Numbered from the stretch's first letter, positions 16,674 to 26,747 are shown. The stretch: 64,000 bases of DNA from Nocardioides albertanoniae (GCF_006716315.1 NZ_VFOV01000001.1:4728501-4792500), one strand, 5' to 3'. Notes: generated from the letters alone by a model not told the origin. Translations and numbers: made by a program.

Positions 16674-17995
16674 GACAGCTCCTTTGCAGCAGCCTCGGCG
16701 GCGTACGGAAGCGCCTCGGTGATCTGGGAGACGGCCCGCTCGTCGTGGGCGGAGGAGAGGAACCACGCCTCGTAGGCGCTCGGCGGCAGGTAGACGCCCT
16801 GGTCGAGCATGGCGTGGAAGAAGGCCTTGTACGCCGCCTCGTCGGTGGTCTTGGCCTCCTCGAAGTTGCGCACCGGCCCCTCGGCGAAGAAGACGGAGAA
16901 CATCGTGCCGGTGGCCTGGACGACGTGCGGGAGACCGGCCTTGGTGAAGGTCTCCACGATCGCCGCCTTGACCGTCTCGGCCGCCTGGGAGATGTGGTCG
17001 TAGACCTCGTCGGTCGCCAGGCGCAGCGTGGTGAGGCCGGCGGTGGTCGCGACGGGGTTCCCCGACAGCGTGCCGGCCTGGTAGACCGGCCCGTCGGGGC
17101 TCAGCGAGCCCATCACGTCGGCGCGGCCGCCGAAGGCCGCCGCCGGGAAGCCGCCGCCCATGACCTTGCCGAAGGTGACCAGGTCGGGCGCCCAGCCCTC
17201 GCTCTTGCCGTCGAGGCCCCACTGACCCTGCTTGCCGGCCCGGAACCCGGTCATCACCTCGTCGGAGATGAACAGGGCACCGTTGTCGCGACAGGTGGTC
17301 GCCAGGAACTCGTTGAACCCGGGCTCGGGCGGCACGATGCCCATGTTGCCCGGCGAGGCCTCGGTGATCAGGCAGGCGACCCGGTCCCGGTAGCTCTCGA
17401 AGGCGGCGGTGACGGCCGCGCGGTCGTTGTAGGGAAGCACGACGGTGAGCTCGGTGCTGCTCTCGGGCACGCCCGGAGTGCCGGGGATGGCGTGGGTGAC
17501 CAGCCCGGAGCCGGCGCTGGCCAGCAGCGAGTCGACGTGCCCGTGGTAGTTGCCGGCGAACTTGAGGATCACGTCGCGCCCGGTGAACCCGCGCGCCAGC
17601 CGGATGGCCGACATCGTCGCCTCGGTGCCGCTGCTGACGAACCGCACCTTCTCGACCGGAGCCCTGCTCACGATCTCCTCGGCGAGCTCGACCTCGGGCG
17701 TGGTCGGCGTGCCGAACGAGGTGCCGCGCGTGACCGCCTCGAGCACCGCCGCCTGGACCTCCGGATGGGCGTGGCCCAGCAGCATCGGGCCCCAGGAGCA
17801 GATCAGGTCGACGTAGTCGTTGCCGTCGACGTCGGTGAGCCACGCTCCCTTCGCCTCCCGGATGAACCGCGGCGTCCCGCCGACGGCGTTGAACGCGCGC
17901 ACGGGCGAGTTCACGCCGCCCGGCGTCACGGTCTTCGCCCGGGCGAAGAGAGCTTCGGATGCCGCTGCGGACAGGGGTGAGATGTCGTCAGGCAC
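16670..17995 (-). CDS. hemL: Glutamate-1-semialdehyde 2,1-aminomutase
   Basis: 441 residues from GTG 17995, chosen because GGGGGAG lies 9 bases upstream; a GTG at 18031 would add 12 residues but has no ribosome site. Converts glutamate-1-semialdehyde to 5-aminolevulinate, the C5 pathway step after HemA, which is encoded at 34340. The class III PLP aminotransferase fold has the cofactor lysine in [13 protein letters not shown] and the substrate-binding [14 protein letters not shown] near the N-terminus. First gene of the coupled hemL-gpm-resA-ccdA-resB-ccsB set. Confidence 0.95.
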   Translation of the reverse strand: MPDDISPLSAAASEALFARAKTVTPGGVNSPVRAFNAVGGTPRFIREAKGAWLTDVDGNDYVDLICSWGPMLLGHAHPEVQAAVLEAVTRGTSFGTPTTPEVELAEEIVSRAPVEKVRFVSSGTEATMSAIRLARGFTGRDVILKFAGNYHGHVDSLLASAGSGLVTHAIPGTPGVPESSTELTVVLPYNDRAAVTAAFESYRDRVACLITEASPGNMGIVPPEPGFNEFLATTCRDNGALFISDEVMTGFRAGKQGQWGLDGKSEGWAPDLVTFGKVMGGGFPAAAFGGRADVMGSLSPDGPVYQAGTLSGNPVATTAGLTTLRLATDEVYDHISQAAETVKAAIVETFTKAGLPHVVQATGTMFSVFFAEGPVRNFEEAKTTDEAAYKAFFHAMLDQGVYLPPSAYEAWFLSSAHDERAVSQITEALPYAAEAAAKELS

Positions 17996-18097
17996 CCGTG
18001 CATTCTCCCCCACTGCTACCGGATCCTTCACATTCGGTGCGCCTTCCCACAGGAACCGAAGGCCTCAGCGACGACACGGCAACGGACACGCCGACCG

Positions 18098-19444
18098 CTA
18101 TGTTCGGCGCTGCACGTAGAGGCGGCTCCCGTCGACGCCGGCCCTCTCGAGCCGCACGACTCCGGGCACGGCGGCGTCGGCGATCCGGGCGGGGTCGGCC
18201 CAGTAGCCGGCGTTCGGGTTACGGAAGAACGTCGCCCACAGCGAGCCGGCGCGGTCCCTGAAGATGTTGTTGTGGCCGGCGCCGACACCTGCGGTCCACC
18301 GGCGCGAGTACGGGCCCTCGAAGCTGTCCGCGACGGCGAGGATGGCGTCGTACTGATACTGGGTGCGGCCCGGGCCTGGTGGGTCGTAGGCGTATCGGGT
18401 GCCGCCGTCCGCGTCGGTCGAGCTCCGATCCCAGGCAGCGTGGAGGAGGTAGTACCTGCCCTCGTGCTCGAACACCTGCGCCCCTTCGAGGTAGGGCTCA
18501 GGCGAGTACGCGGTCTGCCGGAACGCGGGGAGGTTCGTCGTGGGGACGATGTCCTCCATGTCGTCCCGGAACCTCGCGTAGTGGTCGTTGTGCAGGACGA
18601 GCCACGCGTCGCCGTCCTCGGCGAAGAGGCCGCCGTCGATGTGGTGGTAGGCGCCGGGCTCGACGAACGACGGGCCGCCCGGCACCGGGTCGCCGAACGG
18701 CTTCTCGAGACTGCCCTCCACGAGCCGGTACGGGCCCTCGATCCCGCCCTCGCTGACCAGCATGAACGAACCGACCTTGCGGGAGTGGTCTCCCATGCAC
18801 GCGACGATGTACCAGGTGCCGCGGTGGAGATGCAGCTCCGGGGCCCACACCTGTCCCCGCTTGCCGAACCGGTCGTCGTACCAGTACTCCTGCCACGGAG
18901 CGACGACCGTGCGTCCGGGCCGGTTCTCGGCAGTGAACTCCGGAGACCAGACCTTGCCCTTCTCCGCGTCGGGCCGGATCCCGGTCGTGTCGACCAGCCT
19001 CCACGGCCCCCGCAGCGACGGGGCGACCCACACGAAGATCCCGTCGTTCCACGGGGCGGCCTTGTCGAGCTCGGGCACACGGGAGGTCCCGGTGGCGACG
19101 TAGAGCGGGCGTCCGTCGACCACGAAGCAGTTGACGTAGGTGTCGCGTATCCAGACCTGGCCGCGCTCCTCATCACGTGGACGGAGCTCCAACGGGAGGA
19201 TGAAGGAGTTGTCGTCGCGGGGCCACAGGTCCGGTCGGGTGTCCGCGAGTCCGTACGGCTCGAGGTCGGGCCAGCTCGGCGGGTGCCGCCGCGCCTGCGC
19301 TGCCTCGGTCGCCGCGGTCGCGGCGGAGGTGGCAGCGCCCGCGACCGATCCTGCTAACGGGCCCGACGCCCCGATGGCTCCAGCGGCGAGACCGGCCAGC
19401 ACGGACCGTCGCTCGACGCGTAATCCTTTCTCGAAACCGCTCAT
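18098..19444 (-). CDS. Tat-exported GH43-like glycosidase family protein
   Basis: 448 residues from ATG 19444, which has AGGAGG ten bases upstream. A twin-arginine signal (VERRSVLAGLAAGAIG) and an Ala-rich stretch precede a five-bladed-propeller-like domain with repeated motifs KVWSPEF, QVWAPELHLHRGTWYI and DGGLFAEDGDAWLVL, as in GH43/GH32-related hydrolases. Catalytic residues were not assigned with confidence. The gene is divergent from the ROK regulator and the sulfatase operon, suggesting joint use of a sulfated or decorated glycan, by inference. Confidence 0.7.
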   Translation of the reverse strand: MSGFEKGLRVERRSVLAGLAAGAIGASGPLAGSVAGAATSAATAATEAAQARRHPPSWPDLEPYGLADTRPDLWPRDDNSFILPLELRPRDEERGQVWIRDTYVNCFVVDGRPLYVATGTSRVPELDKAAPWNDGIFVWVAPSLRGPWRLVDTTGIRPDAEKGKVWSPEFTAENRPGRTVVAPWQEYWYDDRFGKRGQVWAPELHLHRGTWYIVACMGDHSRKVGSFMLVSEGGIEGPYRLVEGSLEKPFGDPVPGGPSFVEPGAYHHIDGGLFAEDGDAWLVLHNDHYARFRDDMEDIVPTTNLPAFRQTAYSPEPYLEGAQVFEHEGRYYLLHAAWDRSSTDADGGTRYAYDPPGPGRTQYQYDAILAVADSFEGPYSRRWTAGVGAGHNNIFRDRAGSLWATFFRNPNAGYWADPARIADAAVPGVVRLERAGVDGSRLYVQRRT

Positions 19445-19530
19445 CAGGCTCATCCCTCCTGCTCCGCACGAGGCGCCGTGCCCCGCCTGCGAGGAGACCT
19501 TAGGCCGACTCATTCCGACAGTGAACCCAC

Positions 19531-19605
19531 GACAAAAAGGTCCTTTTCAGCAGTCATGGAGCTCTTTTCGGCATTGGTTCGGACGAATCGTCGAATCTTT
19601 TTGTC
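19531..19605. promoter_or_regulatory. Candidate ROK operator region between divergent genes
   Basis: GACAAAAAG (19531-19539) and CTTTTTGTC (19597-19605) form a 9-bp inverted repeat with arms 57 bases apart, in a stretch much more AT-rich than its surroundings. Between them lies GACGAATCGTC (19582-19592), a near-palindrome. The region is shared by the GH43-like gene and the ROK gene. ROK regulators bind AT-rich inverted repeats, so autoregulation and control of both directions is plausible but inferred. Confidence 0.45.
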
Positions 19606-19646
19606 GGGGTGTTGCCGGAAAAACGCACCCTCCCTAGTTTGGCGGG

Positions 19647-20915
19647 ATGGCAACGCACGCTGGAGTGCATGTACTCGTGAGACGAACTCACGAAGAGCGC
19701 GTCCTGCGCGTCCTGCGCGAGCAGGGCGCGTTGAGCCGGGGCGAGATCGCGCGAGCCGTCGGGCTGTCGCGCACGACCCTCTCCGAGATCACCGGCGACC
19801 TGTTGCAACGGGGTGCCCTCGTGGTGGTCGACACCGACGCGGCCAAGCGGGAGGGCAGCGGTCGGCCGGCTGAACGCCTCGCCCTGGACCCCGCCTCCGG
19901 GCAGTTCATGGGCGTCGACTTCGGCCATCGCCGCGTACAGGTCGCCGTCGCGGACGCCTCGCACGAGATCGTCGTGTCCGGGTCGGAACGGTACGACGAC
20001 GACACCGCTTGGCCGATCCGGCTGGACGCGGCGTTCCGGCTCCTCGACCGCCTCGCCGCGGAGTCCGGAGTTCACTACGGCGCGCTGCAGGGCATCGGCA
20101 TCGGGGTGCCGGGGCCCTACACGGCAGCTCCGGGGGTCCTGCTCCTGGCACCGCACAGCTCGGTCGCGGCCAGCGACACCGCCTCCGCACAGGCCGAGTT
20201 CGCGAACCGGTTCGGAGCCCCGGTCATCGTCGACAACAACAGCCGCCTGGCCGCGCTCGCCGAAGTCACCTTCGGCAGCAGCTCGGTCGACGACCTCCTC
20301 TACGTGCGACTCTCCGACGGCGTCGGCGGAGGCCTGGTGGTCGGCGGTCGCCTGGTCGCCGGCTCGTCGGGGCTGGCCGGTGAGCTGGGGCACGTCACGG
20401 TGGACCCCAACGGCCTGGAGTGCCGGTGCGGCAAGAGGGGCTGCGTCGAGACCGTGGCGTCGGTTCCGGCCATCCTCGCCGCCTGCCGCGACCAGGGCCT
20501 CCTCATCGATGACCTCGACGATCTGGGAGCCGCGATCGAGCGCTCCCACCCGACCGCGGACAGGGTCGTTCGAGAGGCCGGTGCCGCCGTCGGGCGGGTG
20601 CTGGGAGCGGCATCGATGGTGCTCAACCCGGCCAACATCGTGATCGGCGGCGAGATCACCCGGATCGCGCCGGCCGTGGTGCAGCAGGCGGCCGCCACCG
20701 TCGCGTTCGAGAACTTCCCCGGTGCGACGACGCCGGTGGTGCGCGGCGCGCAGCTCCTGGACGACGACGGTGCGCTCGGCGCACTCGCCGCGCTGTTCCA
20801 CAGCTCACCGATCCTGGCGGGCTATCCCGAGGCCTCCGATGCCGCATCCAGGCCGGCGTCGATCGAGCGGGGCACAACGACGAGAAGAGGAGTGGCTCAT
20901 GGCCGTGCTCAGTGA
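19647..20915 (+). CDS. ROK family transcriptional regulator
   Basis: 422 residues. An N-terminal helix-turn-helix ([20 protein letters not shown], residues 32-51) is followed by a ROK sugar-kinase-like domain. It has [16 protein letters not shown], the glycine-rich [11 protein letters not shown], and the zinc motif [11 protein letters not shown] near residue 266. The C-terminus overlaps the ABC permease start by 17 bases, so the regulator is the first cistron of the sulfatase operon. It probably senses a sugar-like inducer. Direct sugar kinase activity is unlikely given the HTH. Confidence 0.87.
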   Translation: MATHAGVHVLVRRTHEERVLRVLREQGALSRGEIARAVGLSRTTLSEITGDLLQRGALVVVDTDAAKREGSGRPAERLALDPASGQFMGVDFGHRRVQVAVADASHEIVVSGSERYDDDTAWPIRLDAAFRLLDRLAAESGVHYGALQGIGIGVPGPYTAAPGVLLLAPHSSVAASDTASAQAEFANRFGAPVIVDNNSRLAALAEVTFGSSSVDDLLYVRLSDGVGGGLVVGGRLVAGSSGLAGELGHVTVDPNGLECRCGKRGCVETVASVPAILAACRDQGLLIDDLDDLGAAIERSHPTADRVVREAGAAVGRVLGAASMVLNPANIVIGGEITRIAPAVVQQAAATVAFENFPGATTPVVRGAQLLDDDGALGALAALFHSSPILAGYPEASDAASRPASIERGTTTRRGVAHGRAQ

Positions 20916-21729
20916 GCAGAGCGTCCAGACCGGCCGTACCAGCCGTACCGGCGAGGGCGGACGCAGTGCGTCGGCGAGTACGCGGCGGCGCGGGCTCCCG
21001 CTCGCGCTGAACACCGTGTCCATCGGGCTCGGCATCGCCCTGTGGTGGGCGCTGGCCGCGGCCGGCCTCAGTCTTCCGACCCCACCCGAGGTGGTCTCGC
21101 GCGCGGGCACGCTCCTCTCGAACGGGACGCTGCTCGACGACATCGCGGCCAGCCTGGGTCGGGTGCTGGCCGGTTTCGTGCTGGGCACCGCGCTCGCGAT
21201 CCCGGTCGGCTTCCTCATGGGTTGGTACGGCATCGCTCGCGGGCTCGTCGAGCCCTGGGTGCAGTTCTTCCGCACCATCCCGCCGCTGGCCATCATCCCG
21301 CTGGCCATCGTGCTGATGGGGATCGGCGAGCCGCCCAAGATCTTCGTGATCTTCCTGGCCGCCTTCCTCGTCTGCGTGATCTCGACGTACCAGGGCGTGG
21401 TCAACATCGACCGCACCTTGGTCAACGCCGCCCGCGTGCTCGGTGCCCGCGACGCCGGCATCTTCCTGCGGGTGGTCGTGCCGGCCACCACGCCGTTCAT
21501 CCTGGTCGGGATGCGGGTGGGGCTCGGGTCGGCCTGGGCGACGTTGGTCGCTGCCGAGCTGATCGCCGCCCAGGAAGGCCTCGGCTTCCGGATGCAGAAC
21601 GCGCAGCTCTACTACGACCTGCCCACGATCTTCGTCGGGCTCATCACGATCGGGATCCTCGGCCTGGTCATGGACCGAATTCTCTTGATGGCAGAACGCA
21701 AGCTCACCGGATGGCAGGAGCGCCGATGA
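20899..21729 (+). CDS. ABC transporter permease (SsuC/TauC type)
   Basis: 276 residues from ATG 20899 with GAAGAGGAG upstream; longer readings run back inside the ROK gene. Six membrane helices follow a basic N-terminus. The BPD_transp_1 region contains [25 protein letters not shown] near residue 172, the EAA-like coupling loop. Related to sulfonate/taurine/nitrate permeases. Overlaps the ROK gene by 17 bases and the ATPase gene by 4. With a sulfatase downstream, an organosulfate ligand is the obvious guess, not proven. Confidence 0.85.
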   Translation: MAVLSEQSVQTGRTSRTGEGGRSASASTRRRGLPLALNTVSIGLGIALWWALAAAGLSLPTPPEVVSRAGTLLSNGTLLDDIAASLGRVLAGFVLGTALAIPVGFLMGWYGIARGLVEPWVQFFRTIPPLAIIPLAIVLMGIGEPPKIFVIFLAAFLVCVISTYQGVVNIDRTLVNAARVLGARDAGIFLRVVVPATTPFILVGMRVGLGSAWATLVAAELIAAQEGLGFRMQNAQLYYDLPTIFVGLITIGILGLVMDRILLMAERKLTGWQERR

Positions 21730-22541
21730 TCACCCCCAAGATCTCCCTCAAGGACGTTGCCAAGACGTTCGCCCTCGGCAAGGAGACCTTCACCGCGCTG
21801 GACGGTGTCTCCCTCGACATCGCCGACAACGAGTTCGTCACCGTCGTAGGCCCCTCCGGCTGCGGCAAGAGCACGCTGCTCAACATCCTGGCCGGACTCG
21901 ACGATCCCACCGAGGGGCAGGCGCTCGTCGACGGTGCTGTCGTCTCCGGGCCCGGGCCGGAACGTGGCGTCATCTTCCAGCAGTACGCGCTCTTCCCCTG
22001 GCTGACGGTCCGCCAGAACGTCGAGTTCGGGCTGAAGACGGCGCGCGTGGCCAAGGCGGAGCGCCAGGAGCGGGCACAGCACTTCGTCGAGATGGTCGGG
22101 CTCGAGCAGTTCGCCGACGCACTGCCCAAGATGCTCTCCGGCGGCATGCGCCAGCGCTGCGCGATCGCTCGCGCGTACGCCGTCAACCCCTCGATCCTCT
22201 TGATGGACGAGCCGTTCGGCGCGCTCGACGCACTCACCAGGGTGAAGCTCCAGGAGCAGCTCCTCGACACGTGGAGCAAGGAGCAGCGCACCGTCCTGTT
22301 CATCACCCACGACGTCGACGAGGCGGTCTTCCTCGCCAATCGCGTCATCGTGATGGCCGCCCGGCCGGGACGGATCTACGACGTGGTCGACGTGGACATC
22401 CCCTACCCGCGTACGGAGGAGTTCCGGCTCAGCCCCGAGTTCGCGGCCCTGCGCAACCACGTCTGGCGCTCGGTCTACCACCAGGACGGCCGCACCGCCG
22501 CCGACTCGAACCACCCCGCGCCGTCATCGACGACGGCCTGA
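21726..22541 (+). CDS. ABC transporter ATP-binding protein (SsuB/TauB type)
   Basis: 271 residues. Walker [14 protein letters not shown] near residue 42, Q-loop [10 protein letters not shown], signature [14 protein letters not shown], Walker [13 protein letters not shown] and the H-loop [10 protein letters not shown] are all present and canonical. It belongs to the nitrate/sulfonate/taurine importer class. The start codon overlaps the permease stop (ATGA). The C-terminal 30 residues are Pro/Ser-rich and probably flexible. Confidence 0.9.
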   Translation: MITPKISLKDVAKTFALGKETFTALDGVSLDIADNEFVTVVGPSGCGKSTLLNILAGLDDPTEGQALVDGAVVSGPGPERGVIFQQYALFPWLTVRQNVEFGLKTARVAKAERQERAQHFVEMVGLEQFADALPKMLSGGMRQRCAIARAYAVNPSILLMDEPFGALDALTRVKLQEQLLDTWSKEQRTVLFITHDVDEAVFLANRVIVMAARPGRIYDVVDVDIPYPRTEEFRLSPEFAALRNHVWRSVYHQDGRTAADSNHPAPSSTTA

Positions 22542-22558
22542 CGTAAGGACCCACCCCC

Positions 22559-23539
22559 ATGTCACTCACCCGCAGAATCACAGCCGCTGCCGCCCTCGGC
22601 ATCGCCGCCATGGTGCTCTCCGCCTGCGGCGGCGGCTCCGACACCGAGAAGGTCAGCTTCGGCTACATCGGTGACTACAACGGCACCAGCCTGCTCGCCA
22701 TCGCAGAGGATCAGGGCCTCTGGGAGAAGCACGACCTCGAGGTCGACGCCAAGGTGTTCACCAACGGACCGCTGCAGATCCAGGCGCTGGGCACCGGCGA
22801 CCTCGACTTCGGTTACATCGGCCCGGGTGCGTTCTGGATGCCGGCGTCGGGGCAGGCCAAGGTCGTCGCGATCAACACGCTCGGCAACGCCGACCGCGTC
22901 ATCGCCCAGCCCGGGATCACATCCATCGAGCAGCTCAGAGGAAAGACCGTCGCCGTGCCCGAGGGCACCTCGGGCGACATGATCCTCGAGCTCGCGCTCG
23001 AGAAGGCCGGCATGACCAAGAAGGACGTGAAAGTGGTCAACATGGACCCCTCGACGGTCGTGTCCGCGTTCGCGTCCAAGAAGATCGACGCGGCAGGTTT
23101 CTGGTACCCGGCGATCGAGACCATCAAGGCCGAGGTGCCCGACGTCGTCGAGCTCGGCAAGAACTCCGACTTCGAGTCCCAGATGAGCTTCCCGACCGCG
23201 TTCGTCGCGGGCAACAAGGTCGTCTCCGACGACACCGAGAAGACGGAGAAGACGATCGCCGTGCTGCGTGAGGCGATGGAGTACCGAACCGCCCACATGG
23301 ACGAGTCGATCAAGCTGACCGCCGACATGCTCGGCGTGCCGGTCGAGCAGGTCGAGGCCGACGCCGCGAACGTCGAGGTGCTCTCCGTCGAGCAGGTCGA
23401 CGAGATGACCAAGGACGGCACCATCGACAAGTGGCTCACCGCCATGACCGACTACTTCGTCGACGCCGGCCAGCTCGAGTCTCCGGTCGCCCCGGACAGC
23501 TACTACACGGGCGACCTGTTTACGGGGGCCGCCAAGTGA
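22559..23539 (+). CDS. ABC substrate-binding lipoprotein (SsuA/TauA-like)
   Basis: 326 residues. The lipobox LSAC gives Cys23. The NMT1/SsuA-type binding fold shows YNGTSLLAIAEDQGLWEKHD at residues 38-57, LGTGDLDFGYIGPGAFWM, and GKTVAVPEGTSGDMILE. It lies 17 bases after the ATPase gene and overlaps the sulfatase start by 4 bases. Family members bind sulfonates, taurine, nitrate, thiamine precursors or aromatic sulfates, so the ligand is open. Linkage to a sulfatase favours an organosulfate. Confidence 0.85.
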   Translation: MSLTRRITAAAALGIAAMVLSACGGGSDTEKVSFGYIGDYNGTSLLAIAEDQGLWEKHDLEVDAKVFTNGPLQIQALGTGDLDFGYIGPGAFWMPASGQAKVVAINTLGNADRVIAQPGITSIEQLRGKTVAVPEGTSGDMILELALEKAGMTKKDVKVVNMDPSTVVSAFASKKIDAAGFWYPAIETIKAEVPDVVELGKNSDFESQMSFPTAFVAGNKVVSDDTEKTEKTIAVLREAMEYRTAHMDESIKLTADMLGVPVEQVEADAANVEVLSVEQVDEMTKDGTIDKWLTAMTDYFVDAGQLESPVAPDSYYTGDLFTGAAK

Positions 23540-25044
23540 CGAGCCCGAGGAACATCCTCTTCCTGATGACCGACCAGCACCGCGCGGACACCCTCGGCGC
23601 GTACGGCAACGAGCTGGCGGCGACGCCGGTCCTCGACGAGCTGGCGAGGACCGGCGCACGCTTCGACCGGTGGTACACGCCGACCGCGATCTGCACGCCG
23701 GCGCGGGCCAGCCTGCTCACCGGACAGGCGCCGTTCCGGCACAAGGTGCTCGCCAACCACGAGCGCAACGTCGGCTACATCGAGGACATCCCCGAGGGCA
23801 TGTTCACCTTCTCGACGGCGCTGCGCGAGAAGGGCTACAACTGCGGGCTCATCGGGAAGTGGCACGTCGGCACCGAGAAGACCGCCGGCGACTTCGGCTT
23901 CGACGGGCCGGACCTGCCCGGCTGGCACAACCCCGTCGACAACCCGGACTACCTGGCCTATCTGGCGGAGCACGACCTGCCGGCGTACGAGATCTCCGAC
24001 CGGATCCGGGGCACGCTGCCCAGCGGCGGCCCCGGCAACCTGCTCGCGGCCCGGCTGCACCAGCCGGTGGAGGCGACGTTCGAGCACTACCTCGCCACCC
24101 GGGCGATCGAGACGTTGGAGACGTACGCCGCCGAGACGCACGACCCTGGTAAGCCGTTCTTCCTGGCCCTGCACTTCTTCGGGCCTCACCTGCCGTACAT
24201 CCTGCCGGACGAGTTCTTCGACCTGTTCGACCCGGCCGACGTCGAGCTGCCCCGGTCGGTCGCGGAGACGTTCTGGGGAAAGCCCCCGGTGCAGAAGAAC
24301 TACAGCGCCCACTGGACGTTCGACACCATGCCGATAGAGACGACGCGCAAGCTCATCGCGGTCTACTGGGGCTACGTCGCGCTCATCGACCAGCAGATCG
24401 GCCGGGTCATGGAGGCGATGGAGCGGCTCGGGCTGGTCGACGACACGGCGGTCTTCTTCACCTGCGACCACGGCGAGTTCACCGGCTCTCACCGACTGCA
24501 CGACAAGGGGCCGGCGATGTATGAGGACATCTACCGGACACCGGGTCTGCTGCGGGTGCCGGGGCAGCCGGCCGGCGTCGTGCGAGACGAGTTCGTGAGC
24601 CTGCTCGACTGCACCGCGACGATCCTCGAGCTCGCCGACATCGACCCGAAGCAGGCGGTCGACTCACGCAGCCTGCTGCCCCTGGTCGGCGGCGAGGAGG
24701 CCGAGTGGGACGACTACATCGTCTGCGAGTTCCACGGTCACCACTTCCCCTATCCCCAGCGGATGCTGCGCACGAAGCGCTATAAGCTGGTGGTGAACCC
24801 CGACTCGGTCAACGAGCTCTACGACCTGGAGTCCGACCCCGACGAGCTGCTGAACCGCTACGAACTGCCCGAGATGAAGGAGGTCCGCACGCAGATGATC
24901 CGGCGTCTCTACGCCGTGCTTCGCGAGCGCGGGGACAACTTCTACCACTGGATGACGTCCATGTACGACGTCGGCGACGTCGCGTACGACCCCACGCTGA
25001 GCGGCCTGGACGAAGCCACCTATCAAGGAGCGAGGCGTGAGTGA
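23536..25044 (+). CDS. Type I sulfatase (formylglycine-dependent)
   Basis: 502 residues from GTG 23536, overlapping the preceding stop (GTGA). Metal-binding LMTDQH lies near residues 10-14. The maturation motif CTPAR (Cys53 to Arg57) is the substrate of formylglycine-generating enzyme. A conserved TCDHGEFTGSH motif supplies further metal ligands. No signal peptide is evident, so it should act in the cytosol after import by the ABC system. The alkaline phosphatase-like fold fits choline-sulfatase or sugar-sulfate hydrolases; the substrate is not determined. The sulfatase stop overlaps the FGE start by 8 bases. Confidence 0.92.
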   Translation: MTSPRNILFLMTDQHRADTLGAYGNELAATPVLDELARTGARFDRWYTPTAICTPARASLLTGQAPFRHKVLANHERNVGYIEDIPEGMFTFSTALREKGYNCGLIGKWHVGTEKTAGDFGFDGPDLPGWHNPVDNPDYLAYLAEHDLPAYEISDRIRGTLPSGGPGNLLAARLHQPVEATFEHYLATRAIETLETYAAETHDPGKPFFLALHFFGPHLPYILPDEFFDLFDPADVELPRSVAETFWGKPPVQKNYSAHWTFDTMPIETTRKLIAVYWGYVALIDQQIGRVMEAMERLGLVDDTAVFFTCDHGEFTGSHRLHDKGPAMYEDIYRTPGLLRVPGQPAGVVRDEFVSLLDCTATILELADIDPKQAVDSRSLLPLVGGEEAEWDDYIVCEFHGHHFPYPQRMLRTKRYKLVVNPDSVNELYDLESDPDELLNRYELPEMKEVRTQMIRRLYAVLRERGDNFYHWMTSMYDVGDVAYDPTLSGLDEATYQGARRE

Positions 25045-26041
25045 GGGCAGCACCGGCGCGGTCGAGCGAACCGATCAGGTCGCGTCGTGCTGCTCGCCGA
25101 GCCTGGAGCACGACGGGCCCCGGCAACCTCGCACAGCCGCGCCGGAGACCGACCTCACGGCTCACCGCATGGAGCAGCGCCCGATCCCGGGCGGTCGCTT
25201 CCTCATGGGCGACAACCTGGGCGACGGGAGCCCGGCCGACGGAGAGCTCCCCGTACACGAGGTCCACGTCGACCCGTTCGTCATCGACGCCACCACGGTG
25301 ACGAACGCCGCCTTCGCCGAGTTCGTCGACGCGACGGGCTACGTGACCGAGGCGGAGTCGTACGACTTCTCCGCGGTGTTCCATCTGGCGCTCGAGGCAC
25401 AGGACTCGGACGTGCTGGGTGCGGCTCCCGGCACCCCGTGGTGGCTCGGGGTGCGCGGAGCGACCTGGCGACACCCGGGAGGGCCGCTCAGCGACCTGAC
25501 CGGGCTGGAGGACCATCCCGTGGTGCACGTGAGCTGGAACGACGCGCTCGCCTACTGCCGGTGGAGCGGGCGGCGACTGCCCACGGAGGCCGAATGGGAG
25601 CTCGCCTCGCGGGGTGGCGCGACCGGCGCTCGATTCCCCTGGGGCGACGAGGTGAAGGCAGGCACCGAGTGGCGGGCCAACATCTGGCAGGGCGACTTCC
25701 CGGTGAGCAACACCGCCGAGGACGGCTGGACGACCACCGCGCCGGTGCGGTCCTTCGCGCCCAACTCCTACGGGCTCTGGCAGACCGTCGGGAACGTCTG
25801 GGAGTGGTGCGCCGACTGGTTCGACCCGGCCTACTACCGGGTCGCGCCGAGCGAGAACCCGACCGGCCCCGCCCAGGGCACGACGCGGGTGCTCCGGGGC
25901 GGCTCCTACCTCTGCCACGACTCGTACTGCAACCGATACCGCAACGCCGCCCGCTCCTCGAACACACCCGACTCGTCGATGGGCAACACCGGCTTCCGCA
26001 CCGTCGCGGCGACGCCGGACGTCCCGGACACCTGGCGATGA
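25037..26041 (+). CDS. Formylglycine-generating enzyme (sulfatase maturase)
   Basis: 334 residues. It oxidises the CTPAR cysteine of the sulfatase encoded just upstream to formylglycine. The FGE-sulfatase domain spans about residues 45-325 with GGRFLMGDN, PVVHVSWNDALAYCRWSGRR, RLPTEAEWELASRGG and GNVWEWCADWF. The catalytic copper-binding cysteine pair is intact in YLCHDSYCNRYR (Cys293 and Cys298). A 40-residue N-terminal extension contains CCSP. GTG 25037 is chosen for the AAGGAG upstream and the 8-base overlap with the sulfatase. Confidence 0.93.
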   Translation: MSEGSTGAVERTDQVASCCSPSLEHDGPRQPRTAAPETDLTAHRMEQRPIPGGRFLMGDNLGDGSPADGELPVHEVHVDPFVIDATTVTNAAFAEFVDATGYVTEAESYDFSAVFHLALEAQDSDVLGAAPGTPWWLGVRGATWRHPGGPLSDLTGLEDHPVVHVSWNDALAYCRWSGRRLPTEAEWELASRGGATGARFPWGDEVKAGTEWRANIWQGDFPVSNTAEDGWTTTAPVRSFAPNSYGLWQTVGNVWEWCADWFDPAYYRVAPSENPTGPAQGTTRVLRGGSYLCHDSYCNRYRNAARSSNTPDSSMGNTGFRTVAATPDVPDTWR

Positions 26042-26412
26042 GGACGCGGTTCCCGGCGAAGGTCTACGGGCACGGCACCGAGCCGGACCCTCGGTTCACC
26101 CTCGCCAACGAGCGGACCTTCCTCGCCTGGATCCGGACGTCACTGGCGCTCCTGGCAGCAGGGGTCGCCCTGCTCGCGCTCGACCTGCCGCTGCACGCAG
26201 GGCTGCAGCTGGCCGCGGCAGCCATCTTCACGCTCGCGGCGCTGGGGGCCGCCGCCTGGGCGTGGTTCTCGTGGGCCGCCGCCCAGCGGGCGCTGCGGAT
26301 CGGGTCACCGCTGCCGGGCCTGGGCATCGGCGGCGGTCTCGCCGCGCTGCTCGTCGTGGCCCTCGTGCTGCTGCTCACCGGCGCGCTCCTCGGCGGTCCG
26401 GGGCGGGGCTGA
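26038..26412 (+). CDS. DUF202/YidH-family membrane protein
   Basis: 124 residues. The DUF202 signature is LANERTFLAWIRTSLALLAAG near residue 23, and three hydrophobic helices follow. ATG 26038 overlaps the FGE stop, so it is coupled to the sulfatase-FGE pair. Function of the family is unknown. Occurrence as the first of two consecutive DUF202 genes at the end of a sulfatase operon is noted as unusual. Confidence 0.82.
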   Translation: MRTRFPAKVYGHGTEPDPRFTLANERTFLAWIRTSLALLAAGVALLALDLPLHAGLQLAAAAIFTLAALGAAAWAWFSWAAAQRALRIGSPLPGLGIGGGLAALLVVALVLLLTGALLGGPGRG

Positions 26413-26747
26413 TGCGACCGACTCCCGGTGTGCAGGCCGAACGCACCCTGCTCGCCTGGCAGCGGACGAGCCTCTCGATCGCGGCCGGCGGTGCACTGCT
26501 GCTCCACTACACGGTCGAACGGTTCGCCACGGCCGGCGTGGTCGCCGGAGCCCTTGCGCTCTCCGCCTCCGTCGGCTGCTACCTGGCGAGCCGGCGCCGC
26601 TATGGCGCCGCTCACCGTGACACCGGCGGGAACGGCCGGGTGCAGGATGCTGGTCTCCCCTGTGCGCTGATGTCCCTCGCCGTGATCGTGCTCGCTGCGG
26701 CCGTCTTCTGCCTGTGCCTCGTCCGAGCGACCGAGGTGCTGGGGTAG
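26412..26747 (+). CDS. Second DUF202-family membrane protein
   Basis: 111 residues. The shorter DUF202 signature is QAERTLLAWQRTSLSIAAGG near residue 8, and helices lie at about 20-38, 43-60 and 86-106. The ATG shares a base with the preceding stop (TGATG), so it is coupled to the first DUF202 gene. Paired DUF202 genes of unequal length are known in actinobacteria and probably form a heteromer. The role here is unknown. Confidence 0.8.
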   Translation: MRPTPGVQAERTLLAWQRTSLSIAAGGALLLHYTVERFATAGVVAGALALSASVGCYLASRRRYGAAHRDTGGNGRVQDAGLPCALMSLAVIVLAAAVFCLCLVRATEVLG

